A stretch of DNA of 33,469 nucleotides. Source: Deltaproteobacteria bacterium (GTDB lineage Bacteria; Myxococcota; Kuafuiibacteriia; Kuafuiibacteriales; Kuafuiibacteriaceae). Each line of letters starts with the position of its first letter. Position 1 is the first letter of the stretch. Below are positions 22,901 to 30,473 of this stretch, piece after piece. The notes under the pieces were generated by a model that worked only from the letters and a program-made list of their open reading frames with translations, ran no database searches and was not told the DNA's origin. The stretch covers positions 1 through 33,469 of the forward strand of contig WYAZ01000119.1 in NCBI GenBank assembly GCA_011526105.1, read 5' to 3'. Made by a program: the position numbers and the translations under genes.

Positions 22901-23904
22901 GTGCCTGGGCTCGTAGCATCGCCTCGTTCCTCGTCGGCTGCGCCTTCGGCCGGTGGAGCACGACGCGCCTTGGTCGCTCCTACGAGCTGATCGCAGCGCG
23001 CGCATACGAGACGCCTACGGCGACGAAGTACGAAACGCCCAACGCGCCTCTTCTCCTCGTTGATGATGAAGGGCACCCGCTCGACATCGTCGCCCGCTGT
23101 GATGCGGCGCTCGAAGAGGTCGCTCCGAAGCACGCCGGTACGCTTCACGACGAGCTGGTGCGTCTGCTCGGTGCCGACCTTCGCCGCTACTTCCAGACGG
23201 AGTTCTTCGACTCGCACCTGCGCCAGTACTCGAAGAGCCGTCGCTCCGCGCCGATCTACGTCCCGCTCTCCTCGCAGGGCGCCGGCTTCACCATCTGGCT
23301 CAACGCGCAACGCGCGACCCACGACTCCTTGTTCACGATCCAGAGCGAGATCCTTGCCGCCAAGCTGCGCCTCGAAGAGGGACGCCTCGCGGCGGCGCAG
23401 GCAGACGCCAGCACGGCCAAGGGGCGCAAGGCCCTCGAGAAGCAGGAAGCGGCTTTGGACGCCCTCCGCGCGCTCGTGGACGAGGTGAAGCGCGTGGCGC
23501 CCCTCTGGCAGCCGAACACCGACGACGGGACCGTGATCAACTTCGCGCCGCTGTGGCGCCTCGTACCGGGCCACAAGGCTTGGCAGAAGGAGCTGAAGGC
23601 GACGTGGGATGCGTTGTGCGCGGGCGACTTCGACTGGTCGCGCATGGCGATGCACCTCTGGCCCGAGCGCGTGGTCCCGAAGTGCGCGAAGGACCGCAGC
23701 ATCGCCATCGCCCACGGGCTCGAGGAGGTGTTCTGGGTCGAAGGCACGGACGGCAAGTGGACCGCCCGCAAGACGCCCACGCGCAGCGTCGACGAACTCA
23801 TTAAGGAGCGCACGTCGACTGCTGTGAAGTCGGCCCTCAAGAGCCTTCTGGAGGCGCCTGCGGTAAGTGGCGCCGCGAAGACGAGGAAGCGGGGTAAGCG
23901 CTGA
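19990..23904 (+). CDS. pglX: BREX adenine-specific DNA methyltransferase PglX
   Basis: A 1304-residue protein, somewhat longer than many PglX. Motif I is DPACGSGHF at residues 291-299 and the catalytic motif IV is NPPF at 528-531, the order of gamma-class N6-adenine methyltransferases. ELATRNQFFTPRYIVRFLVD precedes the core as in type I HsdM/PglX. The C-terminal half holds the target-recognition region (around ALPVGCAFGDKGPVTVGIE) and a late helical part. PglX methylates one adenine in a non-palindromic 5-6 base site to mark self DNA and is also needed for phage exclusion. It overlaps the RelA/SpoT-domain gene by 4 nt and the following ATPase gene by 1 nt. No frameshift or phase-variable tract seen. 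Confidence 0.93.
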   Translation: MNKDTRNAIERVTQRARKLLEEDFAAQLEGEFDVHRDGEVGAKAGRHLSARQAFARERIVAAIEHKRAAGMTAADASRDYLRDAAFTTLNRFVALKMLEARELVQECITKGEQSGGYREFCGMAPGLPLLPESAGYRLYVESLFDELSTEVKVLFDRRDPSSVLWPKRATFEQLLEILNASELDRVWGEDETIGWVYQYFNSLEERQAMKDTTAGGSQAPRNSRELATRNQFFTPRYIVRFLVDNTLARLWWEMREGATALTARCEFLTVAPDATPPSRPGKDPRDIRVIDPACGSGHFLLYVFDLLLEIYREAWNEPRDWTSSETSKTIRDDYPTLDELNAALPELIIRHNLFGVDIDPRCVQVASFALWLRAQRAWLELHVQRNARRRIEHSHIILAEAMPGDERLVREFAAQVAHPVLAGLFEKVVSAFQLAGDLGLMLRVERALEDTIREVERGTRQSELFGSAQTTRAFWDSAEDQLLGELSRFAAGAPGKDHERRRLFRHDSAHGLALLDAARTRFDVVVMNPPFGDVSAPSKDYVDGAYPDSRQDIFAVFVDRCVRELAPTGFVGVLSTEAGFYRRTLEPWRRHVLLAASRMEVMAHLGGHVLDGATVRVAAYALACGSKTGTSLYLRLLGEGKVSREPSMQRAIESVRSGAPSERVFRTDQREFEKLPYAAFGYWCSPELRDAFVIHPVLEGHSGNAAVGLQTSDDFRFLRLRWEVDPSQIGVGWQPFAKGGEYSPFYDDIYLVTLAPTPRSSLAAFQGSYIRNPDCYGKPGLTWPRRTNKRFAPRALPVGCAFGDKGPVTVGIEPDAWALLAAFNSRVVSYLISLGLGTAEAEGGAGANSYEVGLVQRLPVPKSLTADVELAKQSKQAWLASASSLGLRDETAAIFVSPVAPLDLQGSLEATWAALVARDQEALQKYVEAQEAIDQRTCKLYGLTAQDWVEIESNIGDVHRPEVAVDDGARRAWARSIASFLVGCAFGRWSTTRLGRSYELIAARAYETPTATKYETPNAPLLLVDDEGHPLDIVARCDAALEEVAPKHAGTLHDELVRLLGADLRRYFQTEFFDSHLRQYSKSRRSAPIYVPLSSQGAGFTIWLNAQRATHDSLFTIQSEILAAKLRLEEGRLAAAQADASTAKGRKALEKQEAALDALRALVDEVKRVAPLWQPNTDDGTVINFAPLWRLVPGHKAWQKELKATWDALCAGDFDWSRMAMHLWPERVVPKCAKDRSIAIAHGLEEVFWVEGTDGKWTARKTPTRSVDELIKERTSTAVKSALKSLLEAPAVSGAAKTRKRGKR

Positions 23905-25163
23905 TGCTCTCATTCCTGCGCCTACAGAACGTCGGCCCCGCACCGGAGATGGAAATGCGACTCAGGCCAAGACTCAACCTCATCACGGGTGACAATGGCC
24001 TGGGAAAGAGCTTTTTGATGGATGTGGCATGGTGGGTGCTCACCAGGAATTGGGTCGGTGAGCCGGCCTTTCCCACAGTTCCGGAGCAGGCCGCGATCTC
24101 CTATGCCTTCGATACACTCTCCGGGCGCTATCACCAGTTCTTCAGCGAATACCGAAGAAAGACGCGGAAGTGGACAACGTTCAATGCAATCCTTCCGCGA
24201 CCGCGCCCAGGGTTGGTCATCTATGCCCATGTGGACGGAGGCTTCTCGATCTGGGATCCGACGCGGAACTACCGAGGCATGGGCGCGGGAGATCCGGAGA
24301 CCTTCGTTCTATCCGCGCGCGAGACGTGGGAAGGGAACGAGCACTGCAGCGGACTGCTCGCCGACTGGGTCGAATGGGAAGAGACCAACAGTCCCTCCTT
24401 CCTCGCGCTGCGGCAGGTGATGGATGCGCTGTCCGCTGACTCGGATGCACCCATCATCCCCGGACCGACCTTGAGGAGCCGACTTCGAAGTGGGCCCAAG
24501 CAAATTCCGACGCTCCGAATGCCGTACCATCAAGATGTTCCGCTGGCGCACGCGTCTGCAGGGGTGCGTCGGATCGCCGGACTTGCATACCTGCTCACCT
24601 GGGCATGGCACGGGCACCTCGCGGACTCAATGGCCAAAAGGCGAACCGCGACCGACCAGATCATCGTCCTCGTGGATGAGATCGAGGCTCACCTGCACCC
24701 TAAGTGGCAGCGGCGAATCGCCCGGGCGCTGCTCACGGCAGTCGAGTCGTTGTCAGTTAGACCGCGTTCGAAAGTCGATGTCCAGATCCTTGCGGCAACT
24801 CACTCTCCCCTCGTCCTCGCTTCGCTGGAGCCCGTGTTCAACTCGGAACTCGATGCATGGTTCGACTTGGACCTAGAGAACGGACGTGTCGTGCTTCGCA
24901 ATCGCGAGTACATTCGTCGGGGAGAGATCGATAACTGGCTCACCAGCCCCGCATTCGACTTGAAAGAGCCGCGCGGATCCGAGGAGGCGGAAGTCGCCAT
25001 CCAAGAGGCGCTTGGATTGATGCGGCAGCCCGAGAGGAGCAGGGAGCGGATCGAAGAGGTCGATAGACTTCTCCGCGAGGCATTGGGTGACACAGACCGG
25101 TTTTGGGTTCGATGGTGTTCCTTCCGAGATGGTGGGACCGACCGGCTCGGAGGACAGAAGTGA
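23904..25163 (+). CDS. SMC/ABC-type ATPase, Septu PtuA-like
   Basis: A 419-residue protein. Walker A GDNGLGKS spans residues 29-36 right after the N-terminal strand (LRPRLNLIT), the usual position in SMC/Rad50-like and OLD-like ATPases. Walker B is IIVLVDEIEAHLHPKWQ with D258 and E259, followed by the H-loop segment ILAATHSPLVLASL. There is no TOPRIM domain, which argues against OLD/Gabija GajA. With an HNH gene directly downstream and coupled (GTGA overlap), the best match is a PtuA-type ATPase of Septu, which assembles with PtuB. A phage-associated cue would trigger DNA cleavage; this is known for Septu, not shown here. The gene is wedged between pglX and pglZ. Confidence 0.75.
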   Translation: MLSFLRLQNVGPAPEMEMRLRPRLNLITGDNGLGKSFLMDVAWWVLTRNWVGEPAFPTVPEQAAISYAFDTLSGRYHQFFSEYRRKTRKWTTFNAILPRPRPGLVIYAHVDGGFSIWDPTRNYRGMGAGDPETFVLSARETWEGNEHCSGLLADWVEWEETNSPSFLALRQVMDALSADSDAPIIPGPTLRSRLRSGPKQIPTLRMPYHQDVPLAHASAGVRRIAGLAYLLTWAWHGHLADSMAKRRTATDQIIVLVDEIEAHLHPKWQRRIARALLTAVESLSVRPRSKVDVQILAATHSPLVLASLEPVFNSELDAWFDLDLENGRVVLRNREYIRRGEIDNWLTSPAFDLKEPRGSEEAEVAIQEALGLMRQPERSRERIEEVDRLLREALGDTDRFWVRWCSFRDGGTDRLGGQK

Positions 25164-25819
25164 TTCCTGTTGTTCCTGCCAAGAAACCGAAGGGGTTTGA
25201 TTCGAAAGTCCGAAAGCCGGGGCTAAGGGCCATCGCAGAGTTGGTTGGAAAGCCGCCTCTCTATCCGCGGACCGCGGGCAGGCCCCACGCCAAGATAGCC
25301 GACCGAGAAGCCGACATCCCTCCGAATCGATTTCCTGCGTACTGGACCGAGGTGCTAGACGAGTTGATGACTGCGTACGATGAGATCTGCGCATACTCGT
25401 GCTTTCGTATCCACCCCGTCACGGGGGCGCGCTCCGCCGACCATTTCGCACCGAAATCGAGGAACTGGAAACGGGTCTACATGTGGTCGAACTACCGTCT
25501 GTGTTGCAGTCTCATGAACGCTAGGAAATGCGACTTTGGTGCGGTGGTCGACCCTTTCAGCGTGGAGCACGGGTGGTTCGAACTAGAGCTCGTTGGGTTT
25601 CAGATCATCCCGAGCGCCGCGTTGAGCCCGGGGCTTCAGAGCCAGCTCCAGAGCACAATAGACTTGCTCGGACTCAACGACTTCAGGCGCGCTCGAGAGA
25701 AGGATGCGGAGCGATACTGGAATGGCCACTACTCCTTGGAAGTGCTGAGGCAGGAGTCCCCGTTTGTTGCCTATGAGCTATACCGCCAAGGCCGGCTCAA
25801 CTCTGGAGACGTTTGGTGA
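25160..25819 (+). CDS. HNH endonuclease-like protein, Septu PtuB-like
   Basis: A 219-residue protein from GTG 25160. This start overlaps the ATPase stop (GTGA) and has GGAGG upstream; the longer ATG at 25103 lies inside the ATPase gene. The nuclease region is ICAYSCFRIHPVTGARSADH (residues ~76-95), then FAPKS and YMWSNYRLCCSLMNARK. This matches the PtuB/TIGR02646-type pattern 'C.YC...H[FxPK]S...W.NL...C..N..K', with H95 in D94-H95 and N120 as likely catalytic residues. The first CxxC position reads C-A-Y-S-C and the later one C-C-x-x-x-N, so zinc binding may be altered. It is coupled to pglZ by a second GTGA overlap. Confidence 0.7.
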   Translation: MIPVVPAKKPKGFDSKVRKPGLRAIAELVGKPPLYPRTAGRPHAKIADREADIPPNRFPAYWTEVLDELMTAYDEICAYSCFRIHPVTGARSADHFAPKSRNWKRVYMWSNYRLCCSLMNARKCDFGAVVDPFSVEHGWFELELVGFQIIPSAALSPGLQSQLQSTIDLLGLNDFRRAREKDAERYWNGHYSLEVLRQESPFVAYELYRQGRLNSGDVW

Positions 25820-28380
25820 CCCACCCGCTGCACGATTACGTGGCGAAACAGCTCGCCGAGAAGTTGAAGCATCACAGCGTTGTGGTATGGTACGACACCC
25901 GCAACGAGTTTGGTAGCTTTGTTGGCGAGCTCTGCGCCGGAGAGCTGATACTGAGCGCGCCACTGCCCATCAGCGTCGCGGGTACGAACTGTCTCCTCTC
26001 TTCGTTCGTCGGCTCGACATTCGAACTGCGTTCGATGGTAGAGCCGCTCGTAGGTGGCGACCAGCCCGCACGACTCGTCATCTACCTCCCTGGCGTGACC
26101 CGAGACCATCGAGGCTCGGTTCTGATGGAGCTCGAGAAGGCTAGCACCACCTGGGAACCTCAACTCAAGCAGTTCGCCAGAAACGTTCTTCTCCAGAAGT
26201 ACACCCTGGGCGTAGTGGACGAGATGCTGCCTCACGACCGCCAAGCTTCCTACGAAGACCTGGCCCGCGCGATCTCTGGTGACAGCGGAGGCGAAGGTCC
26301 ATCCATCCTAAAGGCGATCTTTCACGAAGCCCGCAACAGCGACGCCCTTCTGCTCGCGTGGCTAGCCGCGGATACGCGCGACCAAGAGATCGAGTCCAAG
26401 GCGGCAACCGACGAACTCCTCAAGCTCATCAGAGCTCGTCTCGGTCTCGAGGTCCCGCATGAAGGGCCCTTGTCGAAGGTTCGGGCGGTGACCCTTCGCT
26501 ACCTCCTCGCGAGTGAGTTCCGCCTAGACCTCGCGTGCGATCCTCCTGTCTCGCTCGCGAGCGTTCCGACACCGCCGAACAAGGCGGCAGAGGGCGCGGT
26601 TCGAGATCTGGCTCGGTTCCTGAGGGAACAGCATCCTGAAGCCTATGCGCAGTTGGCGGATGCCGTCGAAGCGGAGCTGAAGCTGAAAGACGCACAGCTT
26701 CCGGCCGCCTCACTGGGTTCCATCGACACCTTTCGTTTTGAGGAACGTGCTTTGTTGCGGCACGCAAGCGAACTCATCGCCAAAGGGGATCACGAAATGG
26801 CCTTGGAGGTTGTGCGCGGGCGGGAACACAGCTTCTGGCGCGACCGTGACGTAGGGCGCAAAGCGCAGTGGGAGGCCTGCCGCCTCATGGCCGAGCTTGG
26901 TCAGGTGACGGGCGAGGTCACGGCGGAGATCGCGCAGATGTCGGGCAGCGCGTCGGCTTGGCTCGAAGCCTACACGCGCGAAGATGGTTGGTACCGGTTG
27001 GACCAAGCGCAACGGCGACTCGAAGCTTGGCTAGTCAAGCTCGACGAGGAGCCCGATGAGCGCGCCATCGGTCTCGTCCGTCGAGCCTACGAGGACGTAG
27101 CTCACACGATGGCCCAAGGCTTTTCGACCGCACTGGCCAAAGCCGGCTGGGAACTCGAGGGCACGCTACATCAGACCCGCGTCTTCTCTGAGGTGGTCAC
27201 GCCCCGGCCTCGCCCCGTGGCCTATTTCCTCGTGGACGCTATGCGATTCGAGATGGGACGTGAGCTCGAAGGGCGACTTCCTAGAACCTCGGAGGTGCTC
27301 GTTCAAGCGGCGGTCGGTTCCCTGCCCAGCATCACGCCGGTGGGCATGGCTGCACTCATGCCCGGGGCGTCATCGAGCTTCTCGGTCGTCGAACAGGGAG
27401 GCAAGCTGGGAGCGAGGATCGACGACAGCTTTCTCCCCGGCCTCTCTGAGCGCAAGAAGCTGGCGGCGGCGCGAGTGCCAAAGCTGGTCGACTTCACGCT
27501 CGACGAGCTACTGAGTGTTCCGGCCTCGAAGCTCGCCAAGAAGCTCGACCAGGCGCAGGTGGTCGTCGTGCGTTCTCAGGAGATCGACCACGCTGGCGAG
27601 AACCAGTTCGGCTATCAGGCGCGACAAATCATGGATGGTGTCATCGACAATCTCGCGCGGGGCATTCGCAAGCTCGCCGCGGCCGGCATCGAACATGCCG
27701 TCGTGTCTGCCGATCATGGTCACCTCTTCTTTGCTACTGATCGCGACGAGTCCATGCGCACCGATGCTCCCGGCGGGAACACGGTCGATCTTCACCGCCG
27801 GTGTTGGGTTGGGCGCGGCGGGGCCACACCACCCGGCTCGGTGCGGGTCGCTGCCTCCGCCCTCGGCTACGAATCGGACCTAGAGTTCGTGTTCCCGGCC
27901 GGAGCCGGCGTCTTTCGGGCCGGTGGCGGGCTGGCGTTCTACCACGGCGGGCCTTCGCTTCAAGAGCTCGTCGTACCCGTCCTCACCATCCGAACCAAGC
28001 TTCAGCCATCAATTCCCCCTCCCTCTCAGGCGGGCCTCAAGGTATCGAATGCGCCCACCGAGGTGACGAACCGGATCTTCAGTATCGGCGTGAAGTTCGA
28101 AGAGCAAATCCAGGCGGGCAAAGCGTCCGTCGGCGGCCTGGCCATCAAGCCTGTCCTCCTTTCGGAGGGCAAAGAGGTCGGGACGGCGGGGATGGTCGTG
28201 GGGGCAGAGCTCGATCCTGATACAAAGACCCTCGTGGTGCCAGCGGGCGAGGCCGTGACCGTCGCCTTGATTTTGAATGAGAGCCCGGCATCCTTACGTA
28301 TCGTGATCCTGGATCCTGCGACGGACGCCGAGCTCTATCGGTCGCCCAAAGAGATCCCGGTCCGACTTGGAGTGGAGTAG
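25816..28380 (+). CDS. pglZ: BREX alkaline-phosphatase-superfamily protein PglZ
   Basis: An 854-residue protein from GTG 25816, which overlaps the HNH gene's stop. The PglZ domain shows its metal sites: D474 in FLVDAMRFEMG and D633-H-G-H636 in VVSADHGHLFFAT, both typical of the alkaline phosphatase fold. The N-terminal ~400 residues are the helical/receiver-like part (LHDYVAKQLAEKLKHHSVVV). A C-terminal beta-rich region starts near SNAPTEVTNRIF. PglZ is essential for BREX and shows metal-dependent nuclease or phosphodiesterase activity in studied homologues. The brxL ATG follows its stop with no gap. Confidence 0.93.
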   Translation: MTHPLHDYVAKQLAEKLKHHSVVVWYDTRNEFGSFVGELCAGELILSAPLPISVAGTNCLLSSFVGSTFELRSMVEPLVGGDQPARLVIYLPGVTRDHRGSVLMELEKASTTWEPQLKQFARNVLLQKYTLGVVDEMLPHDRQASYEDLARAISGDSGGEGPSILKAIFHEARNSDALLLAWLAADTRDQEIESKAATDELLKLIRARLGLEVPHEGPLSKVRAVTLRYLLASEFRLDLACDPPVSLASVPTPPNKAAEGAVRDLARFLREQHPEAYAQLADAVEAELKLKDAQLPAASLGSIDTFRFEERALLRHASELIAKGDHEMALEVVRGREHSFWRDRDVGRKAQWEACRLMAELGQVTGEVTAEIAQMSGSASAWLEAYTREDGWYRLDQAQRRLEAWLVKLDEEPDERAIGLVRRAYEDVAHTMAQGFSTALAKAGWELEGTLHQTRVFSEVVTPRPRPVAYFLVDAMRFEMGRELEGRLPRTSEVLVQAAVGSLPSITPVGMAALMPGASSSFSVVEQGGKLGARIDDSFLPGLSERKKLAAARVPKLVDFTLDELLSVPASKLAKKLDQAQVVVVRSQEIDHAGENQFGYQARQIMDGVIDNLARGIRKLAAAGIEHAVVSADHGHLFFATDRDESMRTDAPGGNTVDLHRRCWVGRGGATPPGSVRVAASALGYESDLEFVFPAGAGVFRAGGGLAFYHGGPSLQELVVPVLTIRTKLQPSIPPPSQAGLKVSNAPTEVTNRIFSIGVKFEEQIQAGKASVGGLAIKPVLLSEGKEVGTAGMVVGAELDPDTKTLVVPAGEAVTVALILNESPASLRIVILDPATDAELYRSPKEIPVRLGVE

Positions 28381-30420
28381 ATGAACACCCCCACGCCCCC
28401 CGCCCGCGACGGACTCGACGACAAGGTGAACCGCCTCTTTGCCGGCAAGGTGGTTAGGAAGGACCTCGTCCGCAAGGTGAAGGTTGGTGCCAATGTGCCC
28501 GTCTTCGTCCTCGAATACTTGCTCGGGAAGTACTGCGCGTCCTCGGACGAAGTAGCGATCCAGATGGGCCTCCAGGTCGTGAACGACACCCTGGCCAACA
28601 ACTACATCCGCGCCGACGAGGCTATGAAGGCGCAAGGTCGCGTCAAGGATCGCGGGAAGCACTCGTTCATCGACAAGGTGAAGGTGCGCCTGGTCGACTC
28701 GGACTACTGGGCCGAGGTCGTGAACTTCGGTCACAAGCACGTGCACATTCCCGAGCACTACGTGCGCGACTACGAGCGCCTTCTGATGGGCGGAATCTGG
28801 GCCCAGGTCGACATGCGCTTCGAGTACGACGAGGAGTCGAAGGGCAAGCATCCGTTCTGGATCGACCGCATCACGCCCATCCAGATTGCCAACTTCGATC
28901 TCGATCAGTATCGGCTCCTGCGGCGAGATTTCACGACTGACGAGTGGATCGACTTCATCTTGCGGAGCATGGGCTACGAGTCGAGCGAGATGTCGGCGCG
29001 TCTCAAGATGCACATGCTCGTGCGTCTCGTTCCCCTAGTCGAGCGCAACTTCAACCTGGTGGAGCTCGGACCCCGCGGCACGGGCAAGACATACGTGGTT
29101 CAGGAGATCTCTCCCTATGCCGCGCTGCTCACGGGCTCACCGACCGTTGCGAATCTCTTTGGTTACGCCACGGGCCGCCAGAAGGGCCTGTTGCAGCTCT
29201 GGGACGTCGTGGCCTTTGACGAGGTGGCTGAGCTCAAGAACATGCCCAAGGAGCTCGTGCCCATGCTCCAGACCTACTGCGAGTCGGGGCAGTTCCAGCG
29301 CGGCCAAGAGGCAGCGAATGGTGAGGCCAGCCTTGCGCTGTTTGGGAACACGAACCGGCCGGTGGACGTGATGGTGCAGTCCAGCCATCTCTTTGAGCCG
29401 CTGCCCGATAACCTCCGCGCGATGGCGTTCCTCGACCGGCTTCACTACTACATCCCTGGTTGGGAGGTGCCCAAGATGGCACCCAACCTGTTCACGAGTC
29501 ACTACGGGTTCATCGTCGACTACTTGGCCGAGGCGATTCGAGAGCTCCGCAAGGTCAGCTACACGGAGCTGGCTGAGCGCGAGTTTGGCTTTGGCTCGCA
29601 CTTGGTTCAGCGCGACAAGAAGGCGGTGCAGAAAACGTTCTCGGGCCTCATGAAGATCATCCATCCACACGGAGAGGCCACGCGGGAAGAGATGACGCAG
29701 CTCCTCGAGCTGGCTCTCGAGGGTCGGCGGCGAGTGAAGGAACAGCTTAAGAAGCTCGGATCCTTCGAGTACCACCAGACCTCGTTCAGCTACACCGTGC
29801 GCGAGACCGGCGAGGAGCGATTCGTGGGCGTGCCGGAGCAGGGCGGTCGCAATCTCATCCCGCCTGACCCGCCGGGTCCTGGGACGGTGTACACGGCCGG
29901 CGTGGCCGACGACAGCACGGTCGGCCTGTATCGCATCGAGGTCACGTGCTCAGCGGGCACGGGAAAGCTCAAACCGGCGGGCGGTATCTCTGGAACCATG
30001 AAGGAGTCGGTCCAGCGCGCCTTTGCCTATCTCGCGTCGAAGAAGGTTGAGCTCGGGATGGCGCAAGATGTCGACAACTCCGACTTCCACGTGGAGGTGA
30101 TCGATCTGCTCGGTAATCGTGTGGAGACGGAGGTCGGCATCGCGTTCTTCGTCGCGTGTTGCTCCGCGGTGAGGCGAGTGTCGGTGCAGGCCGCGTTGTT
30201 GGTGCTCGGAGACATGAGCGTTCAGGGCAACATCAAGGCGGCGCGGTCTTTGAACGAGCCGTTGCGGGTGGCGATGGATAACGGGGCGAAGCGAGCGTTG
30301 ATCCCGATCGAGAACAAGCGGAACTTCTTGGATGTGAGCGCGGATGTCGTGGAGCATGTGGATCCGATCTTCTATGGGGACCCGAAGACGGCGGCGATGA
30401 AGGTGCTGGGGCTGGGGTAG
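28381..30420 (+). CDS. brxL: BREX AAA+ / Lon-like protein BrxL
   Basis: A 679-residue protein, normal size. The AAA+ core has Walker A GPRGTGKT (230-237) and Walker B VVAFDEVAEL (D280, E281), flanked by NYIRADEAMKAQGRVKDRGK-type N-terminal sequence. The C-terminal ~170 residues match the Lon-like fold (FHVEVIDLLGNRVETEVGIA, then VQAALLVLGDMSVQGNIK and RALIPIENKRNFLD). At the position of the Lon nucleophile motif (P-x-S-A-G) the sequence reads TEVGIAF, so I see no catalytic serine; this part is probably structural. BrxL is the phage-restriction factor of type 1 BREX and forms DNA-binding ring assemblies. It is the last gene of the operon. Confidence 0.93.
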   Translation: MNTPTPPARDGLDDKVNRLFAGKVVRKDLVRKVKVGANVPVFVLEYLLGKYCASSDEVAIQMGLQVVNDTLANNYIRADEAMKAQGRVKDRGKHSFIDKVKVRLVDSDYWAEVVNFGHKHVHIPEHYVRDYERLLMGGIWAQVDMRFEYDEESKGKHPFWIDRITPIQIANFDLDQYRLLRRDFTTDEWIDFILRSMGYESSEMSARLKMHMLVRLVPLVERNFNLVELGPRGTGKTYVVQEISPYAALLTGSPTVANLFGYATGRQKGLLQLWDVVAFDEVAELKNMPKELVPMLQTYCESGQFQRGQEAANGEASLALFGNTNRPVDVMVQSSHLFEPLPDNLRAMAFLDRLHYYIPGWEVPKMAPNLFTSHYGFIVDYLAEAIRELRKVSYTELAEREFGFGSHLVQRDKKAVQKTFSGLMKIIHPHGEATREEMTQLLELALEGRRRVKEQLKKLGSFEYHQTSFSYTVRETGEERFVGVPEQGGRNLIPPDPPGPGTVYTAGVADDSTVGLYRIEVTCSAGTGKLKPAGGISGTMKESVQRAFAYLASKKVELGMAQDVDNSDFHVEVIDLLGNRVETEVGIAFFVACCSAVRRVSVQAALLVLGDMSVQGNIKAARSLNEPLRVAMDNGAKRALIPIENKRNFLDVSADVVEHVDPIFYGDPKTAAMKVLGLG

Positions 30421-30439
30421 AGCTGCACCGTTAGAGTTG

Positions 30440-30453
30440 GGGCCTGAGGGCCC
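30440..30453. terminator. Weak hairpin between convergent transcription units
   Basis: GGGCC-TGAG-GGCCC can form a 5-bp GC stem 20 nt after brxL, between this operon and the leftward DUF6575-like gene. There is no T-run on either side, so a rho-independent terminator is doubtful. Confidence 0.25.
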
Positions 30454-30473
30454 AGGCGAGCGGTCCAGTCAGG

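Larger units (their letters stand above)
13419..30420 (+). other. BREX operon with embedded alarmone-synthetase and Septu-like genes
   Basis: Ten same-strand genes with junctions of 1-4 nt overlap or up to 14 nt gap: brxE-like, brxA, brxB, brxC, RelA/SpoT-domain gene, pglX, PtuA-like ATPase, PtuB-like HNH, pglZ, brxL. No internal gap is large enough for an obvious second promoter. The promoter should lie in 13189-13418, between this operon and the leftward small genes; no convincing -35/-10 pair was found there. No WYL-type BrxR regulator gene lies upstream in this window. Confidence 0.85.

Noticed and set aside
22642-23943. A 433-residue minus-strand ORF in the 3' half of pglX
   Set aside because: Antisense shadow of PglX; low-complexity Arg/Leu/Val composition and no recognisable motif.
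23904-25163. ATPase as an OLD-family or Gabija GajA nuclease
   Set aside because: No TOPRIM domain follows the ATPase region, and the downstream gene is HNH, not a UvrD-like helicase.
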